DNA of 64,000 nucleotides from Hymenoscyphus infarciens (taxonomy: Eukaryota; Ascomycota; Leotiomycetes; Helotiales; Helotiaceae). Both the position numbers and the translations under genes were made by a program. The notes under the pieces were generated by a model that was not told the origin of the DNA, searched no databases, and saw only the letters and a program-made list of their open reading frames with translations. Within the stretch, counting starts at the first letter, position 1; every line of letters begins with the position of its first letter. This document shows positions 35,041 to 46,440 of this stretch, one piece after another. The stretch spans positions 62,001-126,000 of the forward strand of contig LLCB01000110.1 of NCBI GenBank assembly GCA_001414345.1. Direction: 5' to 3'.

Positions 35041-36182
35041 ATGGATTATGACCCGATGGCAATGGACACGGAGGCCACGGGGCCCTCTGTCAAGATCACA
35101 GACGTAAGTATTGAAGAGGCATTGTTTCACATGCCAGCTCCACTCACGCGCATCATGACAGGCAGGCGCCCATTCCGTCGACTTTGAACTCTCCAACGTC
35201 GACCTCGCCTTCGCAAATACCATCCGTCGCGTCATCATGGCCGAAGTGCCCACCATGGCAATCGATCTCGTCGAGGTGGAGGCAAATACGTCCGTCCTGG
35301 CTGATGAATTCATCTCGCATCGACTCGGACTCATCCCGTTGAACTCGAAGAACGTCGATGATGTAGTCTACTCAAGGGATTGCGATCAGTGCGATAATTA
35401 TTGCGATCAGTGTAGTGTTACGCTTACGCTGCATGCAAGGTGTACGGGCGATGAGATTATGAAGGTTTATGCTAGGGATTTGGTGGTGGATTCGCAGCGA
35501 CCGAATAATTGGGTGGGAAACCCGGTTATTACGGATCCGGATGGGTTGGGGACTGTGATTGCGAAGTTGAGGAAGGGACAGGAGTTGAGGATGAAGTGCA
35601 TTGCGAAGAAGGGGATTGCGAAGGAGCATGCGAAGTGGGCGCCTGTGTCGGCGGTGGGTTTCGAGTATGATCCTCATAACAAGTTGAAGCATATCGACCT
35701 GTGGTTTGAGAAGGATGCTGCGACGGAATGGTAGGTTCAACTTTGGTTATTATACTTGTTGCTTTGGCTAACATTTATCAAGGCCACCAAGCAAATACGC
35801 AGCCTGGGAGGATCCCCCACAAGAAGGCGAGGCATTCGACTACGACGCCGTCCCCGAAAAATTCTACTTCGAAGTCGAGAGCGTAGGAAACCTGGAACCC
35901 GACGCAATCATCCAACAAGGAATCAAAGTCGTGCAAGAGAAGCTAGCAGCAGTAATCAAGGACTTGACCGAGGGAGCAAATGGTGGAGCAGCAGCAGACT
36001 ACGATGGTCCAAGAAGTCCGGATATGAATATGGATACTGGTGCTGCGGCTGGTTGGGACCAAGGAGGATACACCACACCCTTTGGAAATGGAGCTACGGG
36101 TGGCAGTGGTTGGGGACAAACTGGTGCTGCTACTCCTTATGGAGCAACGCCGTATGGTCAGAACGGTGGGGGATGGAATTAA
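35041..36182 (+). CDS. rpb3: DNA-directed RNA polymerase II subunit RPB3
   Basis: Alpha-like subunit that pairs with Rpb11 to seed assembly of RNA polymerase II in the nucleus. Exons 35041-35103, 35162-35730 and 35783-36182 give 343 residues. The alpha motif [20 protein letters not shown] is at about residues 28-47, followed by [19 protein letters not shown] and HRLGLIPL. A zinc-binding Cys cluster ([13 protein letters not shown]) sits where yeast Rpb3 has its zinc site. The C-terminus is a Gly/Ala/Thr-rich tail ([19 protein letters not shown]) typical of filamentous-fungal Rpb3. Start at the first [23 protein letters not shown]. Confidence 0.97.
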
Positions 36183-37178
36183 AAAGAGGGGAGTTGAGAA
36201 TAGGGAAAATTGGATGTACTACGAAATTTGATGATGCTCGAGGAGAATTGGGAGGGTACTGGCTCAAGGAAGAGGCAGAAGGACTTCTTGAAAGGTAATT
36301 CTACCGCCCTCCTAAAACCAGAGCGGTAAAAGCGAAAACCAAAAACTAGAATTCTGCTTGTAATTGTACTTGCATAATTGGAGAGGGGTTCATGGCGTTG
36401 GTGGACAAAATCCTTTTTGTGTCATGGGAAATTGACAAGCCATGTAGAGCATTCATGAAGCAGACAGAAGAATAAAATTTATTCATTAGCGACCAGTTTT
36501 GTAGAATTGCCTCTCCAAAACCCCACTCGCGGTGGACATTCAAAGTGGCAGTAAATTCCGACTTCAATTACCAACTACTTAGGGACAATTGAACTTGATT
36601 GCTCTAAAACACATAGGTCAATATTTGAAATTGTTCCACGTTTCTAGGATAATTACTTTGCAAAAAGCTGGAACAAACCAGCGAGAACTAGGTTTACTCC
36701 CGCTTTTGATGTCCACCTGTTGATGGGTTATGTAGAACGGTCTAGAACGAGATATTGCTCTAAGAGAAGGAACAAATAGAGTCATGAGAAACACAGGTAG
36801 GTGTACGCAGAGCATGAAAATGTACAGTCCCCTGTATTTATGAACGAAACAAACATGCCCCCCCTTCTATATATGTGATATAGATACACCTCTAAACGCC
36901 TCGATATGCTTCTGATGCTTTCCCCCTCAACTCCAACCAACCTTGACAACCCTATACACAATGTCGTTCTGTGGCACTGAGCTCTTTCCTCTTCTAATTC
37001 GGTCGCCAATCTTCGTTCTGTTTTTCTCTATACAATTCTCCTCTTTGGAAAGAGGGTTCCGGGTGATCTGAGCTCTTCCTGTCGTCTACCGATTTTGACC
37101 CAGCAGCAAGTTTGAGTTGCCTTCAAATGGATTCCGTTCTTCGGATTTCGAGTTTCAAACACCCATCACAGACCCCTC
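36183..37178. other. Intergenic between convergent rpb3 and dic1
   Basis: About 1 kb between two converging genes, so it holds only 3' UTRs and terminators. Small frames on either strand have no support. Confidence 0.45.
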
Positions 37179-38247
37179 TCAAGGATTTTGCACCACCTCA
37201 TCTATCCCCTTGAACTTCCTGTACACCTTCTTATGTTGTTCCAGAAACAAAAACGTAGCAATCGTATGCGGTCCCAATCTAATAAAACTAGGAACCCAAC
37301 CTTTAAACATCCAGCCCACACCTTCGACTTTATATACATCAACCAACAATTTCCTCAGCCCCTTGCTTTCGTGCGAACTCATGATGCGAGTTTTGATCAC
37401 ATCGACTGGGGAGCATACAGTCGTTGCCACGAATCCAGCTAAGAAAGAGGCGGAGAAGTGTGTTGTGAGGTTATCGGTTAGTGGTGTGTGGGTTATTAGA
37501 AGATTCTTGAAGCCGTCATAGGAAGCGAGTTGCGAGGCCGTCATCAAAACAGCACGCATAGAATTCGGCCAAACACCTCTAAACAGGGATTTCCACCCTT
37601 CTTCTCGGGTCATTCTGATCAATCCATCGACGGCGTTTTTATAATTCCTCCTCTCGGATATTGGGAGCGCAGCATCGTGTTGCATTCGTACGTTTAATAC
37701 ATCTGCTGGGTTCCCTGCTACGCCTCCTAGGAATCCCGAGGTGGACGCCATTGCTATGAGAGCAGGGAATGTGGGAGAGGACTTTGTGGATGTGAAATCT
37801 GCTTTTAGCTCTTCATAGACGCCGAAACGGGTTGTGGAGTAGGTGAGTTGACGCAGGACGGAGGCGGATAGACCGGAGTAGAGGCCTGGAAAGCCGTTGT
37901 TCTTGAAGACGTGGACGAAGGTTCCCACCATGGTTTTGGGGGCGTCTGGTTTACGGGTTTGGAGGCGGACCTGGGCATATATTGTAAGTATATGGGTAGG
38001 TACGTGGTCATGGCAGCATGTGGGGGCTTACTTTGACTATTGAAGGTATTAGTATTTTTTGTTTTTATTTTTATAGGAAGAGAGAGGAGAGAAACGAACC
38101 AAGATCCAAAGGATGAGTTACACATGCTGCGAAACAACTGGCGCTTCCGCCGAACCAGAAGGGGTATCTCATATGTTCTCTATCCCAGGCCTTCTTTCGC
38201 ATTACCTGCTCCTGCTTCTCAAGCACACTCGACAACTTCCCGGACAT
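37179..38247 (-). CDS. dic1: Mitochondrial carrier, dicarboxylate type
   Basis: Six-helix inner-membrane carrier of the SLC25 family, closest in look to Dic1, which exchanges malate or succinate for phosphate. Three exons deduced: 38247-38100, a 5-nt exon 38036-38032, and 37970-37179, giving 314 residues. The three family signatures are HPLDLVKVRLQTR, NPADVLNVRMQ and SPVDVIKTRIM, each P-x-[DE]-x-x-[KR]-like. The first is complete only if the 5-nt exon TCAAA is included. GFPGLYSGLSASVLRQLTYS and WKSLFRGVWPNSMRAVLMTA resemble fungal dicarboxylate carriers. The substrate is inferred from resemblance only; another anion carrier is possible. Confidence 0.9.
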
Positions 38248-38804
38248 GGTAGCGATTGTGGGTGAGGATATGAGGGCATTCCGTGTCGCGAATGTGGAAA
38301 GGGTAATATGAGGGGTTGTTGGAAAGGAGGGAGGGGGAGTGACGAGGTCAGAACATGGAGGGAAATTGAGGGTTGATTTATTCTAGAAAGCAGGACTCGG
38401 AGCTTGTAAAAATGGCCGAGGTCGCTCCACTATTCAGCGCTGAGGCTGGCTGACTGATATGAATGGAACTAGATCAACTAGAGTTAACTCTGCGCCGGAC
38501 ATACATTTATCTGCGAGTTTTAAGAACATCTCATGCTCGTGATGGATGGATGGCTTTATAGATAATTGCCGAGTGGATTCGGTCTTTATTTTTGTTCGAG
38601 TATTTGCTCATCGTTTTAGAAAGAGATTCTTGGACTGGAAAAGTTGTTGCTTCAGCCTCGGGCGTCATCGCGCATCTTTGCTTGGCAGGCTAAACTAAAG
38701 CCATCGCTTAAGGTTTCCCCTTTAGGGAGGAGGCATCGAAGCTCGTCTATTCCTATTCCACCAGAGTTGTTGACAGTTGTTGAATACCCTCACGCTAATT
38801 GAAC
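38248..38804. promoter_or_regulatory. Divergent promoter between dic1 and msf1
   Basis: About 560 bp between the start codons of two genes for mitochondrial proteins transcribed away from each other. A shared promoter is possible. No specific site was identified. Confidence 0.5.
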
Positions 38805-40322
38805 ATGGCTTCTCTCGCCAGACGGCAACGTCTCTCTACAGCTAGAGAGACATTGGCCCTGTTCACTGGTCTTGCCAATGTCACCGCGCGGAATTTGCGC
38901 GTGTGTTCAAGCTGCCGGTTCAATTCTACAGGTTGGTCAAGTCGCCATGGGAAGAGAGGTTACTACTGACGAGCTTCTACAGGTACTAGTACCGCCCCAG
39001 CGAAAGTTACTCTTGGTAACGAGGCATATCCAACCGACTCTTGGTTCAATGTCCCCTCTACAATTGGTTCTGCAATTGATCGAAAACTCCATATCCAAAA
39101 AGATCACCCCATCTCGATAACCCGCTCGATTATCGAATCCAAATTCCCCGCGCCCCGTTATAAACACTATAGCTCCTTCTTTCCGATCGTCACTACACAT
39201 CAGAATTTTGATTCTTTGGGCTTTCCTCGAGATCACCCGGGGAGGAGTAAGACGGATACATACTATGTGAATGAACAGACGGTTCTGCGGACACACACCA
39301 GCGCACATCAAGCAGATGTTTTCCGGGCGAACGAGAGTGAAGGGTATACAATCAGTGCAGACGTCTATCGCAGAGATGCAATCGACCGAACGCATTATCC
39401 TGTATTCCACCAGATGGAAGGTGCGCGGGTATGGGATCGAAAGAAGGTACCGGGAGGAGATATTGTAGCAGCTGTCTGGGCGGATGTGGCAGCTTTGCCC
39501 CAACACAATATGATTGTGGAAGATCCAAATCCTCCAATACACCCGGAACGAAATCCACTACAACATGGACAGACTTACCAGGAAGCGGAAGCAATTGCTG
39601 CGCATTTGAAGAAATCATTGGAATTAGTCGTTGCAGAGATATTTTCAAGGGCAAAGGCAGCTCGTATTGCAGCGAATCCAGATTACCAAGACGAGCCACT
39701 CAAGGTTCGATGGGTAGAGGCATATTTCCCATTCACAAGTCCCTCCTGGGAACTCGAAATATTCTGGCAAGGAGATTGGTTAGAAGTCCTAGGATCTGGG
39801 GTAGTGAAGCAAGACATCCTCGAAAAGGCCGGTGTCCCATCACAACTAGGTTGGGCCTTTGGACTAGGTCTAGAACGCATCGCCATGCTCCTCTTCGAAA
39901 TCCCAGATATCCGACTCTTCTGGTCGCAGGACTCAAGATTTCTCGACCAATTCAAAGGCGTCTCATCCAACCTCCAAACCCTCAAAAGCTTCATCCCCTT
40001 CTCCAAATACCCAACCTGCTACAAAGACGTGGCATTCTGGCTTAAATCTACATCTTCTGCTGCAGGTGGTGGGAATGCAGCTAACACCCAGGATTTCCAT
40101 GAGAATGATGTTATGGAGATTGTGCGGGATATTGGGGGGGATGTGGTGGAGGATGTGAGGAAGACGGATGAGTTTACGCATCCGAAGACGGGGAGGAAGA
40201 GTCTTTGTTATCGGATTAATTATAGGAGTTTGGAGAGGACTTTGAGGAATGAGGAGGTGAATGGGTTTCATGAGAGGGTCAGGGAGGCGTTGGTTGGGAA
40301 GTTGGGGGTTGAGTTGAGGTGA
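38805..40322 (+). CDS. msf1: Mitochondrial phenylalanyl-tRNA synthetase
   Basis: Monomeric class II synthetase that charges tRNA-Phe in mitochondria. Exons 38805-38931 and 38983-40322 give 488 residues. The N-terminus (MASLARRQRLSTARETLALF) is Arg/Ser-rich with few acidic residues, as expected of a mitochondrial presequence. Class II features include DHPISITRSIIESKF, NEQTVLRTHTSAHQADVF, YPVFHQMEGARVWD and motif 3 FGLGLERIAMLLFEIPD. The C-terminal FDX-ACB anticodon-binding domain starts at about FSKYPTCYKDVAFWL and runs to the end. The intron is 51 nt with good borders. The shift in base composition near 40050 does not break the frame. Confidence 0.96.
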
Positions 40323-40708
40323 TGATACGTTATGGAAGGGATGATGACAGAATGTAGAATCATCAATGTATTGTACACGTATTATAGATGTAAATATAAG
40401 GACACACTCAATTACCAAACCATACGAAGAAGTAACAAGTGAATTGGCACTTCGCGAGCATTTCAGCCACACTTGAGACCCGGCTGCACAAAAGTGGCTG
40501 AAGCCGAGACGTGTTAAACTGGGACTCCAGCCTCGTCCCTCCACCAAGGTACCTAAGGTGTAAGTAGGGACAGAATTCAAGCTCTCACTCACAACATAAA
40601 TTCATTCCACCCCCCTCAAACTCCAACCCCACACAAAAACAAAAGAGCAAGACTCGTGCTCTTAAGCTCATGCTATAGCAGTATCATCTGCCTGAACAAA
40701 TTGCAGCC
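40323..40708. promoter_or_regulatory. Intergenic: msf1 3' flank and spc3 promoter
   Basis: No gene seen. A C/A-rich leader (CAAACTCCAACCCCACAC) precedes the spc3 ATG at 40709. Confidence 0.4.
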
Positions 40709-41622
40709 ATGCATTCCACCATCGTTCGCGCCCAAAATGTCTTCGGCTTCTTCACAACCGTTGCATTCGTAGTCGCGGCCCTGATAGCGGCTTCGGATTT
40801 ATTCTCAGAGCGTGCTCCTAAAGCTACCGTTGCTGTTAATACTCTTCAAGTGTATTTATTCCCTCGCCTGCCCTTCCTTCCCCCGATTCAATCCCGCTCC
40901 CTTCCCAATTCCAATTCCAATTCCAATTCCAATCCCAATTCCCAATCCATCATACTAATCAGATGCATGTACAGAGTCAAGGGCCGTCCCCATTACTACT
41001 CGACGAAAAAAGAAGAATACGCCGTCATCCGCTTCACCATGTCCGCGGACCTCTCCTCCCTGTTCACCTGGAACACCAAACAAGTCTTCGTCTACGTCTC
41101 GGCGTCGTGGCCGAATAGCACGAGTAGCGAATTGAGTAATGAGGCGGTGATTTGGGACAGCATTATTACGAATCCGTCGGCGGATCATTTGATGAATTTG
41201 GGGCCGGCGGCTATGAAGAAGTTGGTTAAGAGCGCGAAGGGGAAGGCTATTGATCCTAAGAGGTAGGTTTCTCTCTCTGCCTTTGCGGTTTCTGGGTAAT
41301 GGGAGGCTTTGAAAGGGTTGGTTTTGGGGGATGGGGAATGGGGAATGGGAACTGGACTTGTGCTAATTGAATGGTCTACAGAGGAAAACTTGAACTCAAG
41401 AATCAAAAACCGAAATACCAGATCACCGCCCCCTCAGGCAAATTAGCAGAAACGAAGGATGTGGTATTAAAGGTCCATTATAATGTTCAACCTTGGGTTG
41501 GGGTCTTGACTTGGACGCCTCAAATCGAGTTTCTGGGATGGAAGAAGTTGAAGGGGGGTGTGAGTAAGGCGTTCCAGTTACCGGCTATTAAGGCGAAGAA
41601 AGAGAGTGCGAAGAAGGTCTAG
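40709..41622 (+). CDS. spc3: Signal peptidase complex subunit 3
   Basis: ER-membrane subunit of signal peptidase (SPC22/23 family), needed for cleavage of signal peptides. Exons 40709-40851, 40975-41262 and 41382-41622 join to 223 residues. A single N-terminal membrane anchor (FGFFTTVAFVVAALIAASDL) follows the start MHSTIVRAQNV. The luminal part has VVKGRPHYYSTKKEEYAVIR, FTWNTKQVFVYVSASW and SEAVIWD-like SNEAVIWDSIITN, then VVLKVHYNVQPWVGVLTW, all family hallmarks. The first intron's donor must be the second GT (40852) to keep frame into VVKGRPHYY. The first intron carries a CCAATT repeat. Confidence 0.95.
40905..40946 (+). repeat. (CCAATT)n array in spc3 intron 1
   Basis: About six tandem, partly degenerate CCAATT/CCCAATT units inside the first intron of spc3. 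Confidence 0.85.
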
Positions 41623-42525
41623 AGCGTACGGGAACTTATTGGGTTGGTGAAGAGGCGTTTTTTTAGCGTTAGGAAGGGGAATGGGAATAGCGATTGTTTT
41701 GGACATTTGGGGTTTGTGATATTGTTATGGGTTTCTTTGAGAGAGAAAAGAGGGTAAGTGAGGTTTTGCCGAGTGGCATATTACTTTGCTTTTCCTCTGG
41801 ATTTTGGAAGGCGGGTTGGTAGGTTGTGGCAAGACTCGCAGCCATGGCTCTTTTACACCTCAACCTTAACCTCCCGTTGCCCCGCCCCACAGCATTCTCT
41901 TCCGAGCCCGAAGCTATCTGAAATATCCAAATAGGAATTTCCGAAAAGAATGCGATATGCCGAGTGGTAATCGTGATACCCTTCTGCTTCTCGTAACTAG
42001 AGCCTCATAAACCTTCGGAGCTCAAGTTCGAATCGATGGGTTGATTTGACAGAGACTGGTGCACCTCGCCACTCGAGTAAGAATTGATAAGAGTAGCTAT
42101 TTCTATAATTCCTCACTTCTATACATCGAGTCAGAGGAAATGAAGGTTGGCGACTTTTTTCTTTAGCAAAAAACTGATGCGAGCAGCCCTGTCTCTATCC
42201 CTTGACTATTCGATGGGAAGCTACCAACAGCTTTGGATAGATTTCCCTTGGCCCTTTAATTCCAGATTCAAGCGAAATTTAAACCTCCACTCACCTTTCA
42301 AATATTCTGACCATACTGGTTGTTTGGTGACACCAGTGCTATTGGTAAGTTACTTGCCGGTAGTCAAGTTTTCAAAATCTGCTACACCAAGCCTCTTCCC
42401 ATCACTCTACGCGAAACATGTGCAACAGCACCTAATAACTCTCGCCCCAGAAGAATTAAGCATTCCAGTTTTCAAACAACCTTCGATAATGAGAGTACGA
42501 AGACAAAGACCTAATCTGGTGTGCT
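41623..42525. other. Intergenic, no supported gene
   Basis: An open frame at 42147-42593 begins at a non-ATG position in effect and runs into the inverted-repeat element at 42526. It has no family resemblance and is not called. Confidence 0.4.
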
Positions 42526-42621
42526 CACGTGACTCTTTTTTGGCCCCCAAATGTCACTTGGCTTACCCGTTGTTCGTTCGGCTTACTGGGTGAATCTTTG
42601 GGGGCCAAAAATAGTCACGAG
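42526..42621. mobile_element. MITE-like element, about 96 bp
   Basis: Left arm 42526-42551 (contains GTGACTCTTTTTTGGCCCCC) and right arm 42597-42621 (contains GGGGGCCAAAAATAGTCAC) are inverted copies with a few mismatches around a 45-bp centre. No coding capacity. Fits a miniature inverted-repeat element or a strong hairpin. No clear target duplication was found. Confidence 0.65.
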
Positions 42622-43171
42622 TTAAGCTAGTATTTTTTCACGACTAGTACTCTAACTTGTGTCCAAGCAAAGCCATAGGTTCTTCTTGGCTGATCTTGTA
42701 AGCCCGTAATATACAGGAATAGGCCTTTCCTAATCCAATGAGCTGGGAAGTTTGAAACGCTTGAATGCATGGATATGGAGCTGAGTAGATCTCACGTGTG
42801 CTGCACTTGTGTTAAGAGACAAGAGGCTTTTGATTGGAGATGAGACAAGGGTGAGTGATTGCCGGTCTTATCTTTTTAAGGTTTCCTCACCTCAGATAGT
42901 GAGAGTTACGTTCTAGCGAGCATGATGGATTGTTCTATTTGACGTTTTTCTTTTCTTTCTTGTCTAGCTGGAGGCATTTTAATTGCATACAATACATTTC
43001 AAGCACTGTTGGGACTTGTGTTGCTTGTAGGGGGATTTCGGGTGGGATGTAGCGTTCTACGGCATTGCCTGAGGATGTATTTTATTGCCGGGCTAGGAAC
43101 TATTTCTCCTTCAACTTTTTCTTCTACATATGAGATTTAGCTTTTCTCTTGGGTAAACCCGATCAACCGGA

Positions 43172-43292
43172 CTAGGCGAAATAAACGTTAAATAAGAGAG
43201 GTTACTTTATAGAGTTTCTAGAGGTTTTAAAGTAGTATAAAGCATCGGAAATATAGCAATTACTCTGATAGAATAACGTTTATTTCGCCTAG
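43172..43292. mobile_element. MITE-like element, 121 bp
   Basis: A perfect 18-bp terminal inverted repeat, CTAGGCGAAATAAACGTT at 43172-43189 and its complement at 43275-43292, encloses an AT-rich 85-bp centre with no coding capacity. No convincing target duplication was found beyond GA on both sides. Confidence 0.75.
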
Positions 43293-43700
43293 GACAAAGT
43301 ATAATACATATAGTAGATCTATCTATCGCTATAGAACTAGTTTAAAACTAGCTTAGAGGTCACGTATTACTAGAAATCCAACTTTTAGGAATAAATCTAC
43401 TAAATAATAATAAAAATCCTTAGATTCGAGTAGAGATAATAGTAATCTATTAACAATGATTAAAAGTAAGTAAATTAAGAGTATAGTAGTATTTATATAT
43501 ATATATGTGAAAAGAGAGTAAGTTTCAACTTCTATAAACCTTACGTACTAAGACCTAGGGGGCAGATATTAAGCTATATAAAGGGAAACTATTTATAATA
43601 TATTCATTTAAGCTCCTATCGTATAAATAATCGCTCGAATATATTTAATATTTATTATGAATACTTAATACTTTATTTATCTAAATGTTATACAGACCTA
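43293..43700. mobile_element. Small AT-rich decayed repeat region
   Basis: AT-rich stretch directly after the 121-bp element, with fewer CpA/TpG than surrounding DNA but not exhausted. No open frame. Probably an old repeat fragment. Includes the short palindromic stretch ACTAGTTTAAAACTAG near 43338. Confidence 0.45.
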
Positions 43701-44015
43701 CCTTCGGTCCAAGTGTGGATGTGAACTCGCATTCTTGTCTGGGTAGACCTCTCTTTTCAATTGGAAATTTCGCTTGGCGGATTGCACCATATGGTAATTC
43801 TACAACCAAGCGTGTTTGATTTATTATTCATGTTAGGACAATATCATTGAACTCTGGAAGGCTTACCTTTGGCTCGTATTAAGAATTACCTACTATATTT
43901 ATGGACAAGTTTAACAGTTTCAAGACGTAACAAACATCTCTTCTTGTCCTTCAAGGTAGGACAGCAAAGTGGAGTAGTACTACAATACTTAGTGATTAAG
44001 AACTCTAACTACTCC

Positions 44016-44987
44016 CTACTTACTCGAGACTCTAAGGCTTATATTAACTTCACTATCGTACATATCTGAAATTCCTCTTCTCACCGCTGGTCTCGCATCA
44101 ATTCTCGCTAACCACTCCAATAAACAAGGAAACCGGTCCATCTCTTCAACACTGAACTGCGCTGCTTTCCAGGATCGCACCCACGGCCACATTCCCATGT
44201 CCGCGATACTATATTTCCCAGGCGCTACACCAGCGAGGAAGACCCGGTGTGTACTGGTGTATTTGACAGAGAGGTGGGCTTCGATAACAGAGTAGACGTG
44301 CAGAGTCTGTGTATGGAAGCGGTCGATGGCGTCTAGTGAAGTGTTGTGTTAATTTCAACAAAAGCAAGTGGTGCGAAATAAACTTACAAGCAATTTTCTC
44401 AGGTGCCGACTTTTTGAAATGGTTGTTCTGCGATTGAAATGGCTGACCTGAGGCCTGCCAGAAAAACAGCCATTGGATGACCTCGCTTTGTTCGCCTAGA
44501 TTGTCAAAAGAGAAGATTCGGTCCTTGTCAAATTTATCTACGAGATATAATAACTCTGCGGAGGATTCTATGACGGGAAATGGTGGAGTTTGTGTGTTAT
44601 CGATCAGGATTGGGATGCGAGCTAGTCAGTTTTAGCAAAAGGGGTTTGAGTAGGAGCACTGTGGATGTAAGAGTTCAGGAAGGGTGAGGTGAGAATTTGT
44701 ACCGTTGGGGTTGAGTCGAAGGAACCACTCTTCATTTTGCTCATCGGTCTCAAGGTCAAGGAGGCTGGTTGTCCAGGTGGTGCCGTAAACATCTTTCAAT
44801 TCTTCGAGTAGGATTTGTACTTTTTTCCCGTTGGGGGTGGATTCAGTTATTAAATGGACACCCTGTTTTAAACAGTCATCTATCATGGTTATATATCGAA
44901 TGTAAGGATGGCGTATTCTGTCACTCTGTCACTTACTGTTGCATTCTTAACCGCTGCCGGGGTTTGGTTGGTATAGAGGTCTGTCAT
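44016..44987 (-). CDS. Glutathione S-transferase, Ure2p-like
   Basis: Predicted cytosolic glutathione transferase of the fungal Ure2-like group, which detoxifies electrophiles. Four exons deduced: 44987-44937, 44862-44703, 44621-44388 and 44332-44016, joining to 253 residues. The thioredoxin-fold N-domain starts GVHLITESTPNGKKVQILLE and contains LNPNGARIPILIDN and the glutathione-contacting PFPVIESSAELLYLVDK (E-S pair). The helical C-domain has EQSEVIQWLFFWQASG, PGKYSIADMGMWPWVRSW and FPCLLEWLARIDARPAVRRG. No prion-like Asn-rich N-terminus as in yeast Ure2. Intact frame. A nitrogen-regulatory role cannot be inferred. Confidence 0.92.
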
Positions 44988-46440
44988 AGCTACAATTTAA
45001 GCAAATGAAAAGAACGGAGGAAAATTGAGGGGAATGAAAATATTTTCTTGGCTTTTTGAACCTGCAGGTATATGCGTCTAGGAATCAAGCGATTGGCAAC
45101 GACAAGGCAAGTATTAGGTGAGACGTGTGCTAACCATGAGTTAAGCGAGACTTGAATCCACTTTCACCTCCCCGTCTTGAGATATCCAATGAAATTGGTC
45201 CCTCTGACAAGCTAAAATTATCTTCAGAAGTGCTGATGTAATCGGACCCTTCGTGTATAGAGCTCAAGACTTTTTTCCCCCAGGCTATCTTCATTAGCTT
45301 TCGCGTTTCGATTCCAAGAATCTTTCCCTTGAAGGCTCAATCGTGACCACCCTCATATTTATCTCACGATAGATTCCAGAGATGCCACATGATCGGGTAC
45401 AGAACAAAAAGAATAATGGAAGAAGTTTGAAAAACTCCAAAACTCCGAGTGGCTGAATACTAGAAACAAGGCACAAGGGGTGCATGATTCATTCGCATGA
45501 AGTGAAAAATTGCTGGAGAATGAAGTTTCTCAACTAATCTGTACGACAAAATTTGCTGGTCGTAGAAATCATGTTACCTTGCCACACGTCTCACTGTATT
45601 CCCAATGATTAAGGAGTAGAAACTAGCTCAGCAGTGTGTTCCGAGCTGCCACGTGTCAAATATTCCATTTGCTCAGTTTGCTTTGGGTACAAACATGAAT
45701 CTAAGAGTTGTAAATCCCAGTCAAGGAATGCAATTGTAGAAGCTGCTTCCTAATAGCCATTGCATCAAACAGGAAATTGAGAATTAGGCGAGGCATATTT
45801 CCTTCCTTCCATCAATTCAATATTCGATTTAGATCCCGTAAGTTTACATTGGAATCATGTGGGCAGAAAATTTAAAACACATAGTTAGGCCCAAACGAGA
45901 AATTCCGAGCCTCTTCTATGTTGTGTAACTTGTTGGGAGAATGGAGTTTCTGGAACGCATCAAAACAATGGAAGAAGCATGGAGCAAGAAAGCTTGGGAA
46001 CCAACACCACAATTTTCACACAATTTCCTTTTCTTCAATCTCGTCTCGTGTCTGCCTAAAATAGGCCATCTTATGTTCTACCTCTTCCTGCCTCCCTTGC
46101 CCCTTTCATCATTCCTAGTATCAAAGTGCAAAATGTTTGCAAATGACTAACAAGGATATTGTAATGCAAACATGCGATGCGTTATCTTTCAGCTCAAAGA
46201 AACACAGCACAGACACTCACTTCCTTCTAGAAGAAAACTTTGAGACACATCTGATCAAAGCAAAAGTGCGATGTTTGGAAACTCCTTCCATCAAAGCTTT
46301 CTCCTTCTGGGGTCCGAACATGAAAGGAACTCTTGGAATATATATCCCCGCAAGTTTTCCAAGAGAGCGCATTTTCAACCTTCTCTCATTCACATCTCCC
46401 CTCACGACCGAAAATCAATACCACGAACACCCCCATCCAG
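44988..46440. other. Intergenic between divergent GST and coiled-coil genes
   Basis: About 1.45 kb with no supported gene. Small frames such as 45941-46150 and 46137-46550 lack any family resemblance. It should contain the promoters of both flanking genes. Confidence 0.4.

Noticed and set aside
42147..42593. 148-codon frame upstream of the inverted repeat
   Set aside because: Does not start at an ATG in a good context, runs into the MITE-like arm, no family resemblance.
43690..43810. Possible tRNA or tRNA-derived SINE on the minus strand (ATGGTGCAATCC as A box, GAGTTCACATCC as B box)
   Set aside because: Spacing is right but the T-arm stem does not pair and no acceptor stem forms, so there is no tRNA fold.
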